Source of the DNA: Sphingobium bisphenolivorans
Lineage (GTDB): Bacteria > Pseudomonadota > Alphaproteobacteria > Sphingomonadales > Sphingomonadaceae
Direction: 5' to 3'
Assembly (NCBI RefSeq): GCF_000412635.1
Contig: NZ_ASTG01000033.1
Coordinates: 1 to 34,170, forward strand
Length of the DNA stretch: 34,170 nucleotides
Positions 18,825 through 27,136 of this stretch are shown here, piece after piece. Positions within the stretch are counted from its first letter, which is position 1. Every line of letters begins with the position of its first letter. Both the position numbers and the translations under genes were made by a program. The notes beneath the pieces are model-generated. The model saw nothing but the letters and a program-made list of their open reading frames with translations. It was not told where the DNA came from and ran no database searches.

Positions 18825-19970
18825 GTGGCAAACACGCTCACCGATCTCATCCCCGACCTCTACGAAGCCCTTGACGTGGTTTCGCGTGAGGCGACCGGCT
18901 TTATCTCGGCAGTCAACCGCAACTCGAATGCCGAGCGCGCCGCTGTCAACCAGACTGTTCGCGTGCCGATCACCCCGGCTGCGACGACCGCCAACAGCAC
19001 GCCTGGCGTCAACGCGCCCGACACGGGCGATCAGACCATCGACAATGTTGATGTGACGATCAGCAAGTCCAAGCATGTCCCGGTTCGCTTCAACGGCGAG
19101 GAAACCAAGGGCCTCCAGAGCGCCGGCACCTTCTCCAGCATCCGCGCTGATCGCTTCTATCAGGCGATGCGCGCGCTGGTGAACGAGATCGAGAGCGATA
19201 TCTGGCTGGAAGCCTACAAGCGCTCCTCACGCGCCTACGGCACCGCTGGCACCACGCCGTTCGGCACTGCTGCCGACATGTCGGACTTCGCGGGCGTCCT
19301 GCGCATTCTGGAAGAGAATGGCGCGCCCAAGAACGACCTCCAGCTTGCGCTCGGCCATGCTGCCATCGCCAATCTTCGCGGCAAGCAGTCGGGCCTGTTC
19401 AAGGTCAACGAAGCCGGCACCAGCGACATGCTGCGCAACGGCATGACCGACCGCATCATGGGCATGGCGCTGCGTCATTCTGATGCCATCTCGGTCCACA
19501 CCAAGGGCACGGGCGCCAGCTACCTGCTGAACGACGCGACCAGCGAGGCGGGTGACACCTCCATCGCGGTTGACACTGGCTCGGGCACGATCCTCGCGGG
19601 CGATGTCGTCACCTTTGCCGGCACCTCGGACAAATATGTCGTCAACTCGGCACTGTCTGGCGGTTCGTTCGGCATCGGCAAGCCCGGTTTGCAGGTGGGT
19701 GAAACCGACAATGACGCGGTGACGCTGGGCAACAGCTACACGCCGAACCTCGCCTTTGCCCGTTCGGCCATCGTTCTGGCGACCCGCGCGCCGGCCATGC
19801 CGGAAGGCGGCGACTCCGCGTCCGACACTGTGCAGGTGCAGGACCCGATCAGTGGCCTGACGTTCGAGATCGCGCTCTACAAGCAGTTCTTGCAGAACGT
19901 CTATCACGTCCGCCTCGCCTGGGGCCAGCGGGCGATCAAGCCCGAACACATCGCCACCCTGATCGGCTGA
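18825..19970 (+). CDS. Major coat protein, P22 gp5-like
   Basis: This is a 381-residue protein with a GTG start, CCGGAG 9 bases upstream. The N terminus (ANTLTDLIPDLYEALDVVSR, then EATGFISAVNRNSNAERAAV and TPGVNAPDTGDQTIDNVD) is the P22 gene 5 coat pattern, with the HK97 fold. An inserted beta-rich part lies at about 235-300 (SIAVDTGSGTILAGDVVTFA). The C terminus LAWGQRAIKPEHIATLIG is typical of the family. It builds the icosahedral shell. A P22-type coat combined here with a long-tail module is a common mosaic. Confidence 0.92.
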   Translation: MANTLTDLIPDLYEALDVVSREATGFISAVNRNSNAERAAVNQTVRVPITPAATTANSTPGVNAPDTGDQTIDNVDVTISKSKHVPVRFNGEETKGLQSAGTFSSIRADRFYQAMRALVNEIESDIWLEAYKRSSRAYGTAGTTPFGTAADMSDFAGVLRILEENGAPKNDLQLALGHAAIANLRGKQSGLFKVNEAGTSDMLRNGMTDRIMGMALRHSDAISVHTKGTGASYLLNDATSEAGDTSIAVDTGSGTILAGDVVTFAGTSDKYVVNSALSGGSFGIGKPGLQVGETDNDAVTLGNSYTPNLAFARSAIVLATRAPAMPEGGDSASDTVQVQDPISGLTFEIALYKQFLQNVYHVRLAWGQRAIKPEHIATLIG

Positions 19971-19978
19971 TGAAAGCG

Positions 19979-20000
19979 GGGCCGGGGGAAACCTCGGCCC
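19979..20000 (+). terminator. Attenuator-like hairpin after the coat gene
   Basis: GGGCCGGGG (19979-19987) pairs with CCTCGGCCC (19992-20000) across a GAAA tetraloop with one G-T pair, followed by TTCTTC. The stem is very stable but the T-run is short, so partial termination is likely. That would keep connector gene expression below coat expression. Confidence 0.5.
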
Positions 20001-20020
20001 TTCTTCAAGGGGGAGATTCC

Positions 20021-20215
20021 ATGTCCACCATCCTCATGAAGCGAGACGCCTCCCACCCCGCGCCGCACACGGCTGATGTGCATGTCGATGAGGTGGAGAA
20101 TTACCGCGCTGCCGGCTTCGAACCGGCTGATCCGCTCGACCATGACGGCGACGGCAAGGCTGGCGGTTCCCTCAAGGGCGAGCGCGCAACCCGCACCCGC
20201 AAGAAGGCTGGCTAA
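20021..20215 (+). CDS. Small protein after the coat gene
   Basis: This is a 64-residue protein starting MSTILMKRDASHPAPHTADV, with AGGGGGAG before the ATG at 20021; a longer open frame from 19970 crosses the hairpin. It contains HVDEVENYRAAGFEPAD and a DHDGDGKAGG stretch resembling a calcium-binding loop, and ends very basic (ERATRTRKKAG). Similar tiny proteins follow coat genes in other phages and may be head-tail or decoration factors. Confidence 0.6.
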   Translation: MSTILMKRDASHPAPHTADVHVDEVENYRAAGFEPADPLDHDGDGKAGGSLKGERATRTRKKAG

Positions 20216-20218
20216 CCG

Positions 20219-20713
20219 ATGGCGCTTGTTGTTGAAACTGGCGAAGGGCTGAGCAACAGCGAAAGCTACATCTCCGTAGCTGCCGCTGATGCGCGCCATA
20301 CCGCCTTCGGCAACAGCGCATGGACCGGCGAGGATGCGGTCAAGGAAGCCGCCCTGCGCCGCGCCACTGCCTATATCGAGCAGGCCTACCGCACCCGCTG
20401 GACCGGGCAGCGCAAGACGCAGAGCCAAGCCCTTAGCTGGCCGCGCTACGATGTGATCGTTGACGGCTGTTTCATCGCCTCCGATAGCGTCCCGTCCGAT
20501 ATCGCCAACGCCTGCGCCGATCTGGCGCTGCGGGCGCTCTCTGCTGACCTGGCGGAAGATACGACCCGCGCCGTGATCCGCGAGAAGGTCGGCCCCCTCG
20601 AAACCGAATATGATCCGAACAGCCCACAGGGCACGCGCTATCGGGCTATTGATGCGATGCTGGCGCCCTATCTGGCCGGAGGGGGCGCGTCCGTGCGCCT
20701 GATCCGCGCATGA
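20219..20713 (+). CDS. Head-tail connector (DnaT-like family) protein
   Basis: This is a 164-residue protein. The opening VVETGEGLSNSESYISVAAA, then AALRRATAYIEQAYRTRWTG and LSWPRYDVIVDGCFIASDSV with PSDIANACADLALRAL, is the pattern of phage proteins annotated as DnaT-like ssDNA-binding. By position and fold they are more likely head-completion or adaptor proteins that bind the portal. It overlaps the next gene by 4 bases. Confidence 0.8.
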   Translation: MALVVETGEGLSNSESYISVAAADARHTAFGNSAWTGEDAVKEAALRRATAYIEQAYRTRWTGQRKTQSQALSWPRYDVIVDGCFIASDSVPSDIANACADLALRALSADLAEDTTRAVIREKVGPLETEYDPNSPQGTRYRAIDAMLAPYLAGGGASVRLIRA

Positions 20714-21090
20714 CGGTGGCGCAGCGTCTTTCCGCAGATCGCATGATCGAAGCCAAGGGGCAGGCCGTGACGCTCACACGGCAGGCAAGCGGGGCCTACG
20801 ACCCTGCAACCGGGTCCGCTTCGGTCACCACGACCACGCAAGCTGGAAAGGTGGTGATCCTTCCGTTCGGGGCAGGACTGCGCAAGCTCGCCGGGGAGAA
20901 TATCTCGCAGGCCGACCGCCAGTGCACCCTTTCCGCGCTCAACAACGCCGGAGCCGCCCTCACCCCGCCCGAGGTCAACGACACGCTCACCGACGCGTCG
21001 GGCAATGTGTGGACGATCATCGAGAGCTCACCGCTGGCGCCGGCGGGGCTTGATATCCTCTATGAGCTGACGATCCGGGGGAGCGAATGA
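20710..21090 (+). CDS. Head closure (stopper-like) protein
   Basis: This is a 126-residue beta-rich protein (AVTLTRQASGAYDPATGSAS, then ILPFGAGLRKLAGENISQAD, then VNDTLTDASGNVWTIIESSP). Position after the adaptor, size and build match the small head-closure proteins that seal the portal channel and accept the tail. ATGA overlaps join it to both neighbours. Confidence 0.75.
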   Translation: MTVAQRLSADRMIEAKGQAVTLTRQASGAYDPATGSASVTTTTQAGKVVILPFGAGLRKLAGENISQADRQCTLSALNNAGAALTPPEVNDTLTDASGNVWTIIESSPLAPAGLDILYELTIRGSE

Positions 21091-21527
21091 CCTTCGCCCT
21101 CGATCTCCAGAAATTCGCGCAGAAGGCCAAGGACCAGGCTGATGACGCTGTTGGGCGCATCGTCGTGGCTGTCGCCGCTGAATTGGACAAGCGCTCACCA
21201 GTGGGGGACGGCTCCTATTGGAAGACCAAGCCGCCTGCCGGATATGTTGGGGGGCATTTTCGGGGGAACTGGCAGCTTGGTATAGGCTCGCTCCCCACTG
21301 GTGAGAAACCGGGGGCGGACCCTGCCGGCGATAAGACACAAGCCGCGATCGTGGCTGCCGTTCCCGAAGATGCGGCAGGCCGAGTCTTCTATCTGGCGAA
21401 CAACGCGCCCTATGCGCTGCGGATCGAGGATGGCTGGTCGCGGCAGGCTCCCACTGGCTTGGTCGGCCTTACCCGCGTGATGTTTCAGGAGATCGTGGAC
21501 GAAGCTGTCAGGGGAGCGCAGGCATGA
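21087..21527 (+). CDS. Tail completion protein, HK97 gp10-like
   Basis: This is a 146-residue protein. The arrangement DLQKFAQKAKDQADDAVGRI, ELDKRSPVGDGSYWKTKPPA, GGHFRGNWQLGIGS and NNAPYALRIEDGWSRQAPTG resembles the HK97 gp10 / minor tail family at the head-tail interface, in which a SPVxTGxxRxNW-like segment and an Y/N...IEyG segment are conserved. It overlaps the adjacent genes by 4 bases at each end. Confidence 0.82.
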   Translation: MTFALDLQKFAQKAKDQADDAVGRIVVAVAAELDKRSPVGDGSYWKTKPPAGYVGGHFRGNWQLGIGSLPTGEKPGADPAGDKTQAAIVAAVPEDAAGRVFYLANNAPYALRIEDGWSRQAPTGLVGLTRVMFQEIVDEAVRGAQA

Positions 21528-21931
21528 GCATCGCCCTCATTCGCGCCGCTCTGGAAAGCGCCCTTTCCGGCATGACGCCGCCGCTCGCCACGGCATGGGA
21601 GAATGCTCCCTATACGCCCGTCGCCGGCACGCCCTACCAAGCCGTGTTCCTGCTGATGGCGCGCCCCGGAAAGATGGACATGGGCCAGCAGATGCGCCGC
21701 GAACAGGGCATGTTTAAGGTCGTGCTGCGCTATCCGCTGAACGCCGGCCCCGCTGCCGCGCAGGCGCGTGCCGAACTGATCCGCTCCACCTTCTACGCTG
21801 GCCGCGCCCTTACCGCGTCCGGTGTGACCGTCACCATCGACGGAACTCCTGAGATCGCTCCGGCAGCGGTCGATGGCGACCGATACGCCATGCCGGTCAA
21901 CGTCTTTTTCTATTCGAACATCGGGGGTTAA
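21524..21931 (+). CDS. Tail terminator protein, DUF4128-like
   Basis: This is a 135-residue protein starting MSIALIRAALESALSGMTPP. The sequence PLATAWENAPYTPVAGTPYQ, the QQMRREQGMFKVVLRYPLNA strand region and ITPEIAP-like end agree with DUF4128 tail terminators, which cap the tail tube and join it to the head. Length is normal. It is followed 3 bases on by the tail tube gene. Confidence 0.85.
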   Translation: MSIALIRAALESALSGMTPPLATAWENAPYTPVAGTPYQAVFLLMARPGKMDMGQQMRREQGMFKVVLRYPLNAGPAAAQARAELIRSTFYAGRALTASGVTVTIDGTPEIAPAAVDGDRYAMPVNVFFYSNIGG

Positions 21932-21934
21932 GCC

Positions 21935-23158
21935 ATGACTGTCGCACAGGGCATCAACAAGACCATCGCCTACAAGAAGCAGACCGCGCTGGGTTCTGCG
22001 GCATCCGGCTCTGGCGGCACCTATCTGCGCCGCGTCACCGCTGCCTTGAACGTCACCAAGGACAGCTACGAGAATAACGAGATCGTCAGCCACCAGCAGG
22101 GCACTGGCATGACGCACGGCATCGCCAAGTCTGGCGGCACGCTCAACGGTCTGCTGTCTGGCACATCCTGGATGCCCTTCCTCGGCTCGCTGCTGCGCAA
22201 GGACCCGGCTGCGACCTCGGCTATCTCCTCACTGAGCCTCACCATCGCGGCATCGGCGCCGAACTACACCATCACGCGCGGTTCGGGCGACTTCCTGACG
22301 GGCGGGGTCAAGATCGGTGACGTGATCCAGTTGTCGGGCGGCTCGCTCGCTGCGGGTAACGTGGCGAAAAATCTTGTCGTGGTCGGCGTTACCGCCACGG
22401 TGCTGACGGTCAACGTGCTGAACTATGGAGGCACGCTGACGGCGGAAGGCCCGATCGCTTCCTGCACCGTCACCGTCATGGGCAAGAAGTCCTGGGTGCC
22501 GACGACCGGTCACACCAACGACTATTACACCTTCGAGGAATATTTCTCTGACCTGACCCGCTCGCGCGTCTATCCAGACGTGCAGATCGCGCAGGCGGAT
22601 ATCTCCATGCCCGCAACCGGCAATGTGACGATCAACCACACGCTGGTCGGTCTCGGCGCCGTCACCAAGAGTGGCACGCAGTCGCTCACCTCGCCCACCG
22701 CCGCCCCTTCGACCGAAGTGTTCGGCTCGGTGGCTGGCGCGGTTTATGTCGGCGGCACGCGCTACGGCACGATCACGTCGATGAGCCTCCAGATCAACGG
22801 CAACACCACGCAGGGTGAAGCCACGGTTGGCTCCAACGTCGCATCGGACACGCAGCGCGGACGCGTCACCGTCACCGGCTCTTTTACCGCCCTGTTTGAC
22901 GGTGAGACGTTGGCGACCGTGTTCGATCAGGAAACCACCACCTCGCTGATCATGGTGCTGGCTGACGCCCGCACCGACGCCGCCAATACCATGGCGTTCG
23001 TCATGAGCCGAGTGAAGTTGTCGAGCGATGACAATGACGACGGCGAGAAGCAGATCGTTGGCACCTACAATTTTACCGCCTCCTACAACGGCAGCGGCGG
23101 GGCGGCACTCGCCAATCACGCCACCATCATCAGCGTGCAGGACTCGCAGGCCGCTTAA
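21935..23158 (+). CDS. Major tail tube protein
   Basis: This is a 407-residue protein starting MTVAQGINKTIAYKKQTALG. The N-terminal pattern (KQTALGSAASGSGGTYLRRV, then NEIVSHQQGTGMTHGIAKSG) is that of the phage tail tube group typical of alphaproteobacterial siphophages. Two beta-sandwich-like parts follow, with SDLTRSRVYPDVQIAQADIS in the centre and LADARTDAANTMAFVMSRVK near the end. It polymerises into the tail tube whose length the tape measure sets. Two hairpins follow the stop. Confidence 0.88.
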   Translation: MTVAQGINKTIAYKKQTALGSAASGSGGTYLRRVTAALNVTKDSYENNEIVSHQQGTGMTHGIAKSGGTLNGLLSGTSWMPFLGSLLRKDPAATSAISSLSLTIAASAPNYTITRGSGDFLTGGVKIGDVIQLSGGSLAAGNVAKNLVVVGVTATVLTVNVLNYGGTLTAEGPIASCTVTVMGKKSWVPTTGHTNDYYTFEEYFSDLTRSRVYPDVQIAQADISMPATGNVTINHTLVGLGAVTKSGTQSLTSPTAAPSTEVFGSVAGAVYVGGTRYGTITSMSLQINGNTTQGEATVGSNVASDTQRGRVTVTGSFTALFDGETLATVFDQETTTSLIMVLADARTDAANTMAFVMSRVKLSSDDNDDGEKQIVGTYNFTASYNGSGGAALANHATIISVQDSQAA

Positions 23159-23164
23159 CAGCTT

Positions 23165-23218
23165 GGGCGGGAAGGCGCCCTCACCTCGTTTGGCGGGTGC
23201 CTCTCCCGCTCGCCAAAC
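23165..23218. other. Two hairpins between tail tube and chaperone genes
   Basis: GGGCG (23165-23169) pairs with CGCCC (23176-23180), and GTTTGGCG (23188-23195) with CGCCAAAC (23211-23218). No T-run follows. The pair probably lowers expression from the abundant tube protein to the scarce chaperone, by partial termination or RNA processing. Confidence 0.45.
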
Positions 23219-23232
23219 ACCCGGAGAGAAAC

Positions 23233-23646
23233 ATGGAAACCGATTTCGACCTCGCAGCACTGGACACAACCGCAGCTTGCAACAAGCCGCATGAATTTGA
23301 ACTGACGCACCCGGTTTCTGGCGCCGGCTTGGGTGTGTTCTGGTCGATCCTCGGAAAAGACAGCACCGCCTACCGCGCCAAGGTCCGCGCCTTTGCCGAC
23401 CAATCCCTGCGCGGCGGCAATCAGAAAACCTCGCTGGATGATCTGGAGGCCCGCAATGTCGATGCGCTGGCGGCGGCGACGGTGGGTTGGCGCTCGACCA
23501 AGGCGGGTGACGGGAAGGTGATCCTCGGCGGTGAAGCGCTGGAGTTCAACGCGGCCAATGTCCGCAAGGTTCTCTCCGCAATCGAGCCGATCCGGGATCA
23601 GGTTCAGGCGCAGGTCAACGACCTGGGAAACTTCATGAAGGGCTGA
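23233..23646 (+). CDS. Tail assembly chaperone, short form (gpG-like)
   Basis: This is a 137-residue protein starting METDFDLAALDTTAACNKPH, with GGAGAG before the ATG at 23233. It lies between tube and tape measure and carries a slippery heptamer 16 bases before its stop, the hallmark of the G gene. The sequence FELTHPVSGAGLGVFWSILG and DLEARNVDALAAATVGWRST is typical of alphaproteobacterial phage chaperones. It coats the tape measure before tube assembly. Confidence 0.9.
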   Translation: METDFDLAALDTTAACNKPHEFELTHPVSGAGLGVFWSILGKDSTAYRAKVRAFADQSLRGGNQKTSLDDLEARNVDALAAATVGWRSTKAGDGKVILGGEALEFNAANVRKVLSAIEPIRDQVQAQVNDLGNFMKG

Positions 23647-23993
23647 TCGCCGGGTTCGCGGCCTATGCCGCAGACCAGTTCGCGCTCAGCCAGCGGCAGG
23701 ACGATGGACAGAGTTTGAGAGAGCATTTGGTGGCTTACGAGGAACGGACAGGACGGCAGCATGAAAGGATGGCAAACGCAGCCACCCTTCCGCCTGCCTG
23801 CGTCCACCTGTGGGCCGACTTCCTTGAACTGCACGAAAGCCGGGGATCGAACGGCTTTGCTCCGCTGCGGATCGGATTTGTCGAGATTGACGCATGGCAG
23901 AGGGTGAACGGGGTTCGCCTGCCCTACTGGCAGATCAGGGCCATTCGCGCGGCTGATGACGCCTATTTCGTGAGCCGGGAGGTGAAGCAGTGA
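23233..23993 (+). CDS. Tail assembly chaperone, long frameshift form (gpGT-like)
   Basis: A -1 shift at GGGAAAC (23625-23631) joins the first 133 residues of the short form to a second open frame ending at 23993, giving about 253 residues. The second frame is open well upstream of its first ATG-type codon, reading LHEGLIAGFAAYAADQFALS, and continues to AADDAYFVSREVKQ. In lambda the T part binds the tube protein while G binds the tape measure. The overlapping GTG of the tape measure directly follows. The T part has no convincing start of its own, supporting production only by frameshift. Confidence 0.85.
23625..23631 (+). other. Programmed -1 ribosomal frameshift site GGGAAAC
   Basis: The heptamer is positioned as G-GGA-AAC relative to the zero frame, the exact X-XXY-YYZ form; lambda uses GGGAAAG at the same place. 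The zero-frame stop TGA is at 23644-23646 and the -1 frame stays open to 23993. Confidence 0.9.
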
Positions 23994-26900
23994 CCGATCT
24001 TGCCACCCTCGGGATGAAGATCGACAGCAGCGAGGTTAAGACCGGCGTTGCGGAACTGGACCGACTGACGGACGCGGGCACGAAGGCAGAGAAGGTCATC
24101 GATCGCCTTGGCGATGAAGCCGCGCAATCGGGCAAGCAGATCAAGGGCGCAGCGGAACAGGCGGCGGACCTTGCCGCGCAGGTGCAGCGCATGGCCGGCA
24201 TTTCTACAGGAGCCTCCTCCAATCTGGAAAAGACGGCGGGCGCTTCCAAACTGGCGGCACACCACGTTCAGAACCTTGCCTTCCAGTTCAACGACCTCGC
24301 TGTCCAAATCGCATCGGGCAGCAACCCCCTGATTGCGTTCGTTCAGCAAGGTTCGCAGATCGGTCAGATTGCGTCTCAGGCGGGGATTGGCCTTGGCGGC
24401 ATGGCGAAAGAGGTGGCCGGCATGGTTGGCCGCTTCGCACTGGCGCATCCTGCTCTGCTCGCTGTCACGGCTGCGGTTGGCGCGGGAACATTGGCGTTCA
24501 AAGGCTTTACCGACAAGCTGGAAAACAAGGCGCCGGTTGACGACTATATCAAATCTCTCGGCCTAACTGCGGAGGAAGCGAAGAAGCTCGAAGATGCCCA
24601 TGTGACCCTTGGCGATGCAGCCGGCGCGGCGTGGGACATGATCAAGGAAGCGCTCGGCCTTGATGATGTGTTCAAAACGCTCAGGGGCTGGGTGAGTGAT
24701 GCGGCCAAGTATCTCTACGGCCAGTTCAAGGACGCCACTTCCTCGGTCTATGCCGCCTTCGCCGCAACCTATGATAATATCGGGTTGATCTGGAAAAACC
24801 TGCCAGCGCTGCTGGGGGATGCTGTCAGGCTGGCAGCCAACAAGGTGATCGAATCCCTAGAGGGCATTGTGAATGGAGCGATCGGCGCCTTCAACATGCT
24901 CGCCAAAGCGTCAAACTCTGCGTTTGGAACCAGCTTTACGATGGCGGCGAAGGTCGATCTGTCGGCCTACAAGGTCCAATATAGCGCGGCGGGCACAGCG
25001 GCAGCGGCGGCATGGTCCGACAGCTTCGGCAGGCGCAAGGCGCAGGCCATGGGCGCCTTCGACGAACTGGAGGACCGGGCCATCGGGCGACGTAACGCGC
25101 GCCTGAAGGATCAAGCCGACGAACTGATCAAGGACCGGCGCGGGAAGGCGAGCAAGGCCGCAAAGGATCAGGCCGATGAAGAGGCGAAACTAGCCAAATG
25201 GGTGGAGGACACCCGCGCGCAGGCGATGGGCAATGTCTGGAAGCTTGAGCAGGACATGATCAAGCGGCAGCAGGAGTGGGGCAAGGATCAGGCCACAGTT
25301 GGTGAAACCATGATCCAGCAGGCGAAGGACCTGGCCGCACTGGAGGACGCCCGCGCGGACGGGGCGCGGCGCATCCTCGAATATTATCTGCGCCAACTCG
25401 ACGTAATCAGTCAGATGGGCGGTGCGCTGGGCGGTGTCGCTGGCGTGGTCGCAGGCATCTTGGACGGCGGAAACTTCGCGGGCCTGGGCGGGAAGTTCGG
25501 GCAATTCATGAACCTGCTCGGCAGATCTGTTGGCGATGAGGGCTGGAAGTCGATCACCAAGAAACTCGATCAGATTTTTGGTGGTGAAGGCCAGTTTGCC
25601 AAAACCATGACCTCGGTTCTCCAAAACGCTGGCATCGGCGCTGCTGCATCGTCGCTGGTGTTCGGCAGCAAGGGGAGTAGCCTTGGCTCCGAGATCGGCG
25701 GCGCAATCGGGGGCAAGCTGGGCGAAAAGTTCCTCGCCAAGGGAATGGAGAGCATAGCTAAAGGGCTTGGCGATTTTGCCGGCCCACTCGGCTCTGTTCT
25801 CGGCGGCGTGCTGGGTGGTGTTCTAGGCGGGTTGTTCAAAAAGGTAAAATGGGGGGCGGTCGATCTGTCCGCTTCCGGCGTCGGCATGGCACGAGGCAAT
25901 TCTGGCGCGGCGGAAAAGGCCGCCGTCTCGATGGGCGAGAATGTCCTTTCCTCCCTCAACCAGATCGCAGAGGCCTTCAATGGCAGCTTGGGCGACTTCG
26001 GCAACATCACCATCGGCCAGCGGCACGGCGACTGGCGCGTCAATACCACGGGCACCAGCCTGAAAACGGCGATGGGCGCGATGGAGTTCAACGATGACGC
26101 CCAGGGCGCGATTGCCTTCGCCATTCAGACTGCGATCGAACGCGGCGCCATCACCGGCATCCGCGCATCGACGCAGAAACTGTTGCAGTCCGCGGGCGAT
26201 CTTCAGACCAAGCTTTCCAAGGCGCTGTCGTTCGAACAGGTGTTCACCGATCTTAAGGCGCGGCTTGATCCTACGGGGGCGGCTCTCGACGCCCTGACGC
26301 GCAAGTTCGATGATCTGCGCGGCATCTTCAAGGATGCCGGAGCCACTACCGAGGAATATGCCCAACTGGAGCAGCTTTTAGCCCTCCAGCGCAAGGACAT
26401 ATTGGACGAAGCGGCTAAGGAGGCGCTCGACAAGCTCAACGAGCAGCGCAGCCTTGAGGTGCGGCTGCTGGAGGCGCAGGGGAAGGCTGCGGAAGCGGCC
26501 ATGCTCCAGCGCGAGATCGAACTGTCGCAGACCAAGGACGAGCTTAAGCCGCTGATGATGCAGGTTCAGGCTGCGGAGGCTGCGGCTGACGCGATGGCCG
26601 AGGTCACAGCCAAGCTCAAATCCCTGACCGACAGCCTCAAGGCCTATCGCGATGAACTGGACGGCGGCGCGGGTGGCCCCACCTACCGGCAGGCGATGGC
26701 GAAGCTGATGGCGACCGGGGGGCTTGCCGCTGCCGGCGACATGACCGCGATGGAGAACCTGACCGGGGTAAGCCGCGACTTCCTTGCTCTGTCGAAGGAC
26801 AACGCCTCCACGGCGCAGCAGTATAACCGGGATATCGCGCTGGTGCGGGCCTATCTCGACCAGGCGATCAGCGCGGCGGGCGGCGAGGTGACGGCTCCCG

Positions 26901-27136
26901 CGCCTACGGTCATTTCCGGCAGTTCGGCGGCGGTGGACGCCACCCAATCGGCAGCGACCACGCAGCAGAGCATGGCGTCGGAAATCCGCGCGCTGCGGGA
27001 GGAAAATCGGGTCATGCAGACCAAGCTGGTGGAAACCCAGAACATGGCCCTGCGCATCCTTCAGCGGTGGGAAGGCGACGGCATGCTGGTGCGCGGCGAA
27101 ACCGACAGCCCGGTCTATGTGGAGGTGCTGCCGTGA
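23990..27136 (+). CDS. Tape measure protein
   Basis: This is a 1048-residue protein with a GTG start overlapping the chaperone stop. The N-terminal 110 residues are a coiled coil ending in the family motif VQNLAFQFNDLAVQIASGSN, followed by PLIAFVQQGSQIGQIASQAG. Hydrophobic stretches lie at about 140-165 and 460-480, and another Gly-rich one (GSVLGGVLGGVLGGLF) near 600. The rest is helical, rich in Ala, Lys and Gln. It sets tail length and passes into the host membrane on DNA ejection. At about 1.5 angstrom per residue the tail would be near 155 nm. Confidence 0.95.
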   Translation: MTDLATLGMKIDSSEVKTGVAELDRLTDAGTKAEKVIDRLGDEAAQSGKQIKGAAEQAADLAAQVQRMAGISTGASSNLEKTAGASKLAAHHVQNLAFQFNDLAVQIASGSNPLIAFVQQGSQIGQIASQAGIGLGGMAKEVAGMVGRFALAHPALLAVTAAVGAGTLAFKGFTDKLENKAPVDDYIKSLGLTAEEAKKLEDAHVTLGDAAGAAWDMIKEALGLDDVFKTLRGWVSDAAKYLYGQFKDATSSVYAAFAATYDNIGLIWKNLPALLGDAVRLAANKVIESLEGIVNGAIGAFNMLAKASNSAFGTSFTMAAKVDLSAYKVQYSAAGTAAAAAWSDSFGRRKAQAMGAFDELEDRAIGRRNARLKDQADELIKDRRGKASKAAKDQADEEAKLAKWVEDTRAQAMGNVWKLEQDMIKRQQEWGKDQATVGETMIQQAKDLAALEDARADGARRILEYYLRQLDVISQMGGALGGVAGVVAGILDGGNFAGLGGKFGQFMNLLGRSVGDEGWKSITKKLDQIFGGEGQFAKTMTSVLQNAGIGAAASSLVFGSKGSSLGSEIGGAIGGKLGEKFLAKGMESIAKGLGDFAGPLGSVLGGVLGGVLGGLFKKVKWGAVDLSASGVGMARGNSGAAEKAAVSMGENVLSSLNQIAEAFNGSLGDFGNITIGQRHGDWRVNTTGTSLKTAMGAMEFNDDAQGAIAFAIQTAIERGAITGIRASTQKLLQSAGDLQTKLSKALSFEQVFTDLKARLDPTGAALDALTRKFDDLRGIFKDAGATTEEYAQLEQLLALQRKDILDEAAKEALDKLNEQRSLEVRLLEAQGKAAEAAMLQREIELSQTKDELKPLMMQVQAAEAAADAMAEVTAKLKSLTDSLKAYRDELDGGAGGPTYRQAMAKLMATGGLAAAGDMTAMENLTGVSRDFLALSKDNASTAQQYNRDIALVRAYLDQAISAAGGEVTAPAPTVISGSSAAVDATQSAATTQQSMASEIRALREENRVMQTKLVETQNMALRILQRWEGDGMLVRGETDSPVYVEVLP

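Noticed and set aside
20219..20713. Replication protein DnaT
   Set aside because: The DnaT-like family name comes from automatic domain labelling; the gene lies among head-tail connectors, so a structural role is far more likely.
22229..23269. A 346-codon minus-strand frame opposite the tail tube gene
   Set aside because: The composition is Arg/Gly/His-rich shadow sequence, while the tube protein on the + strand is well supported.
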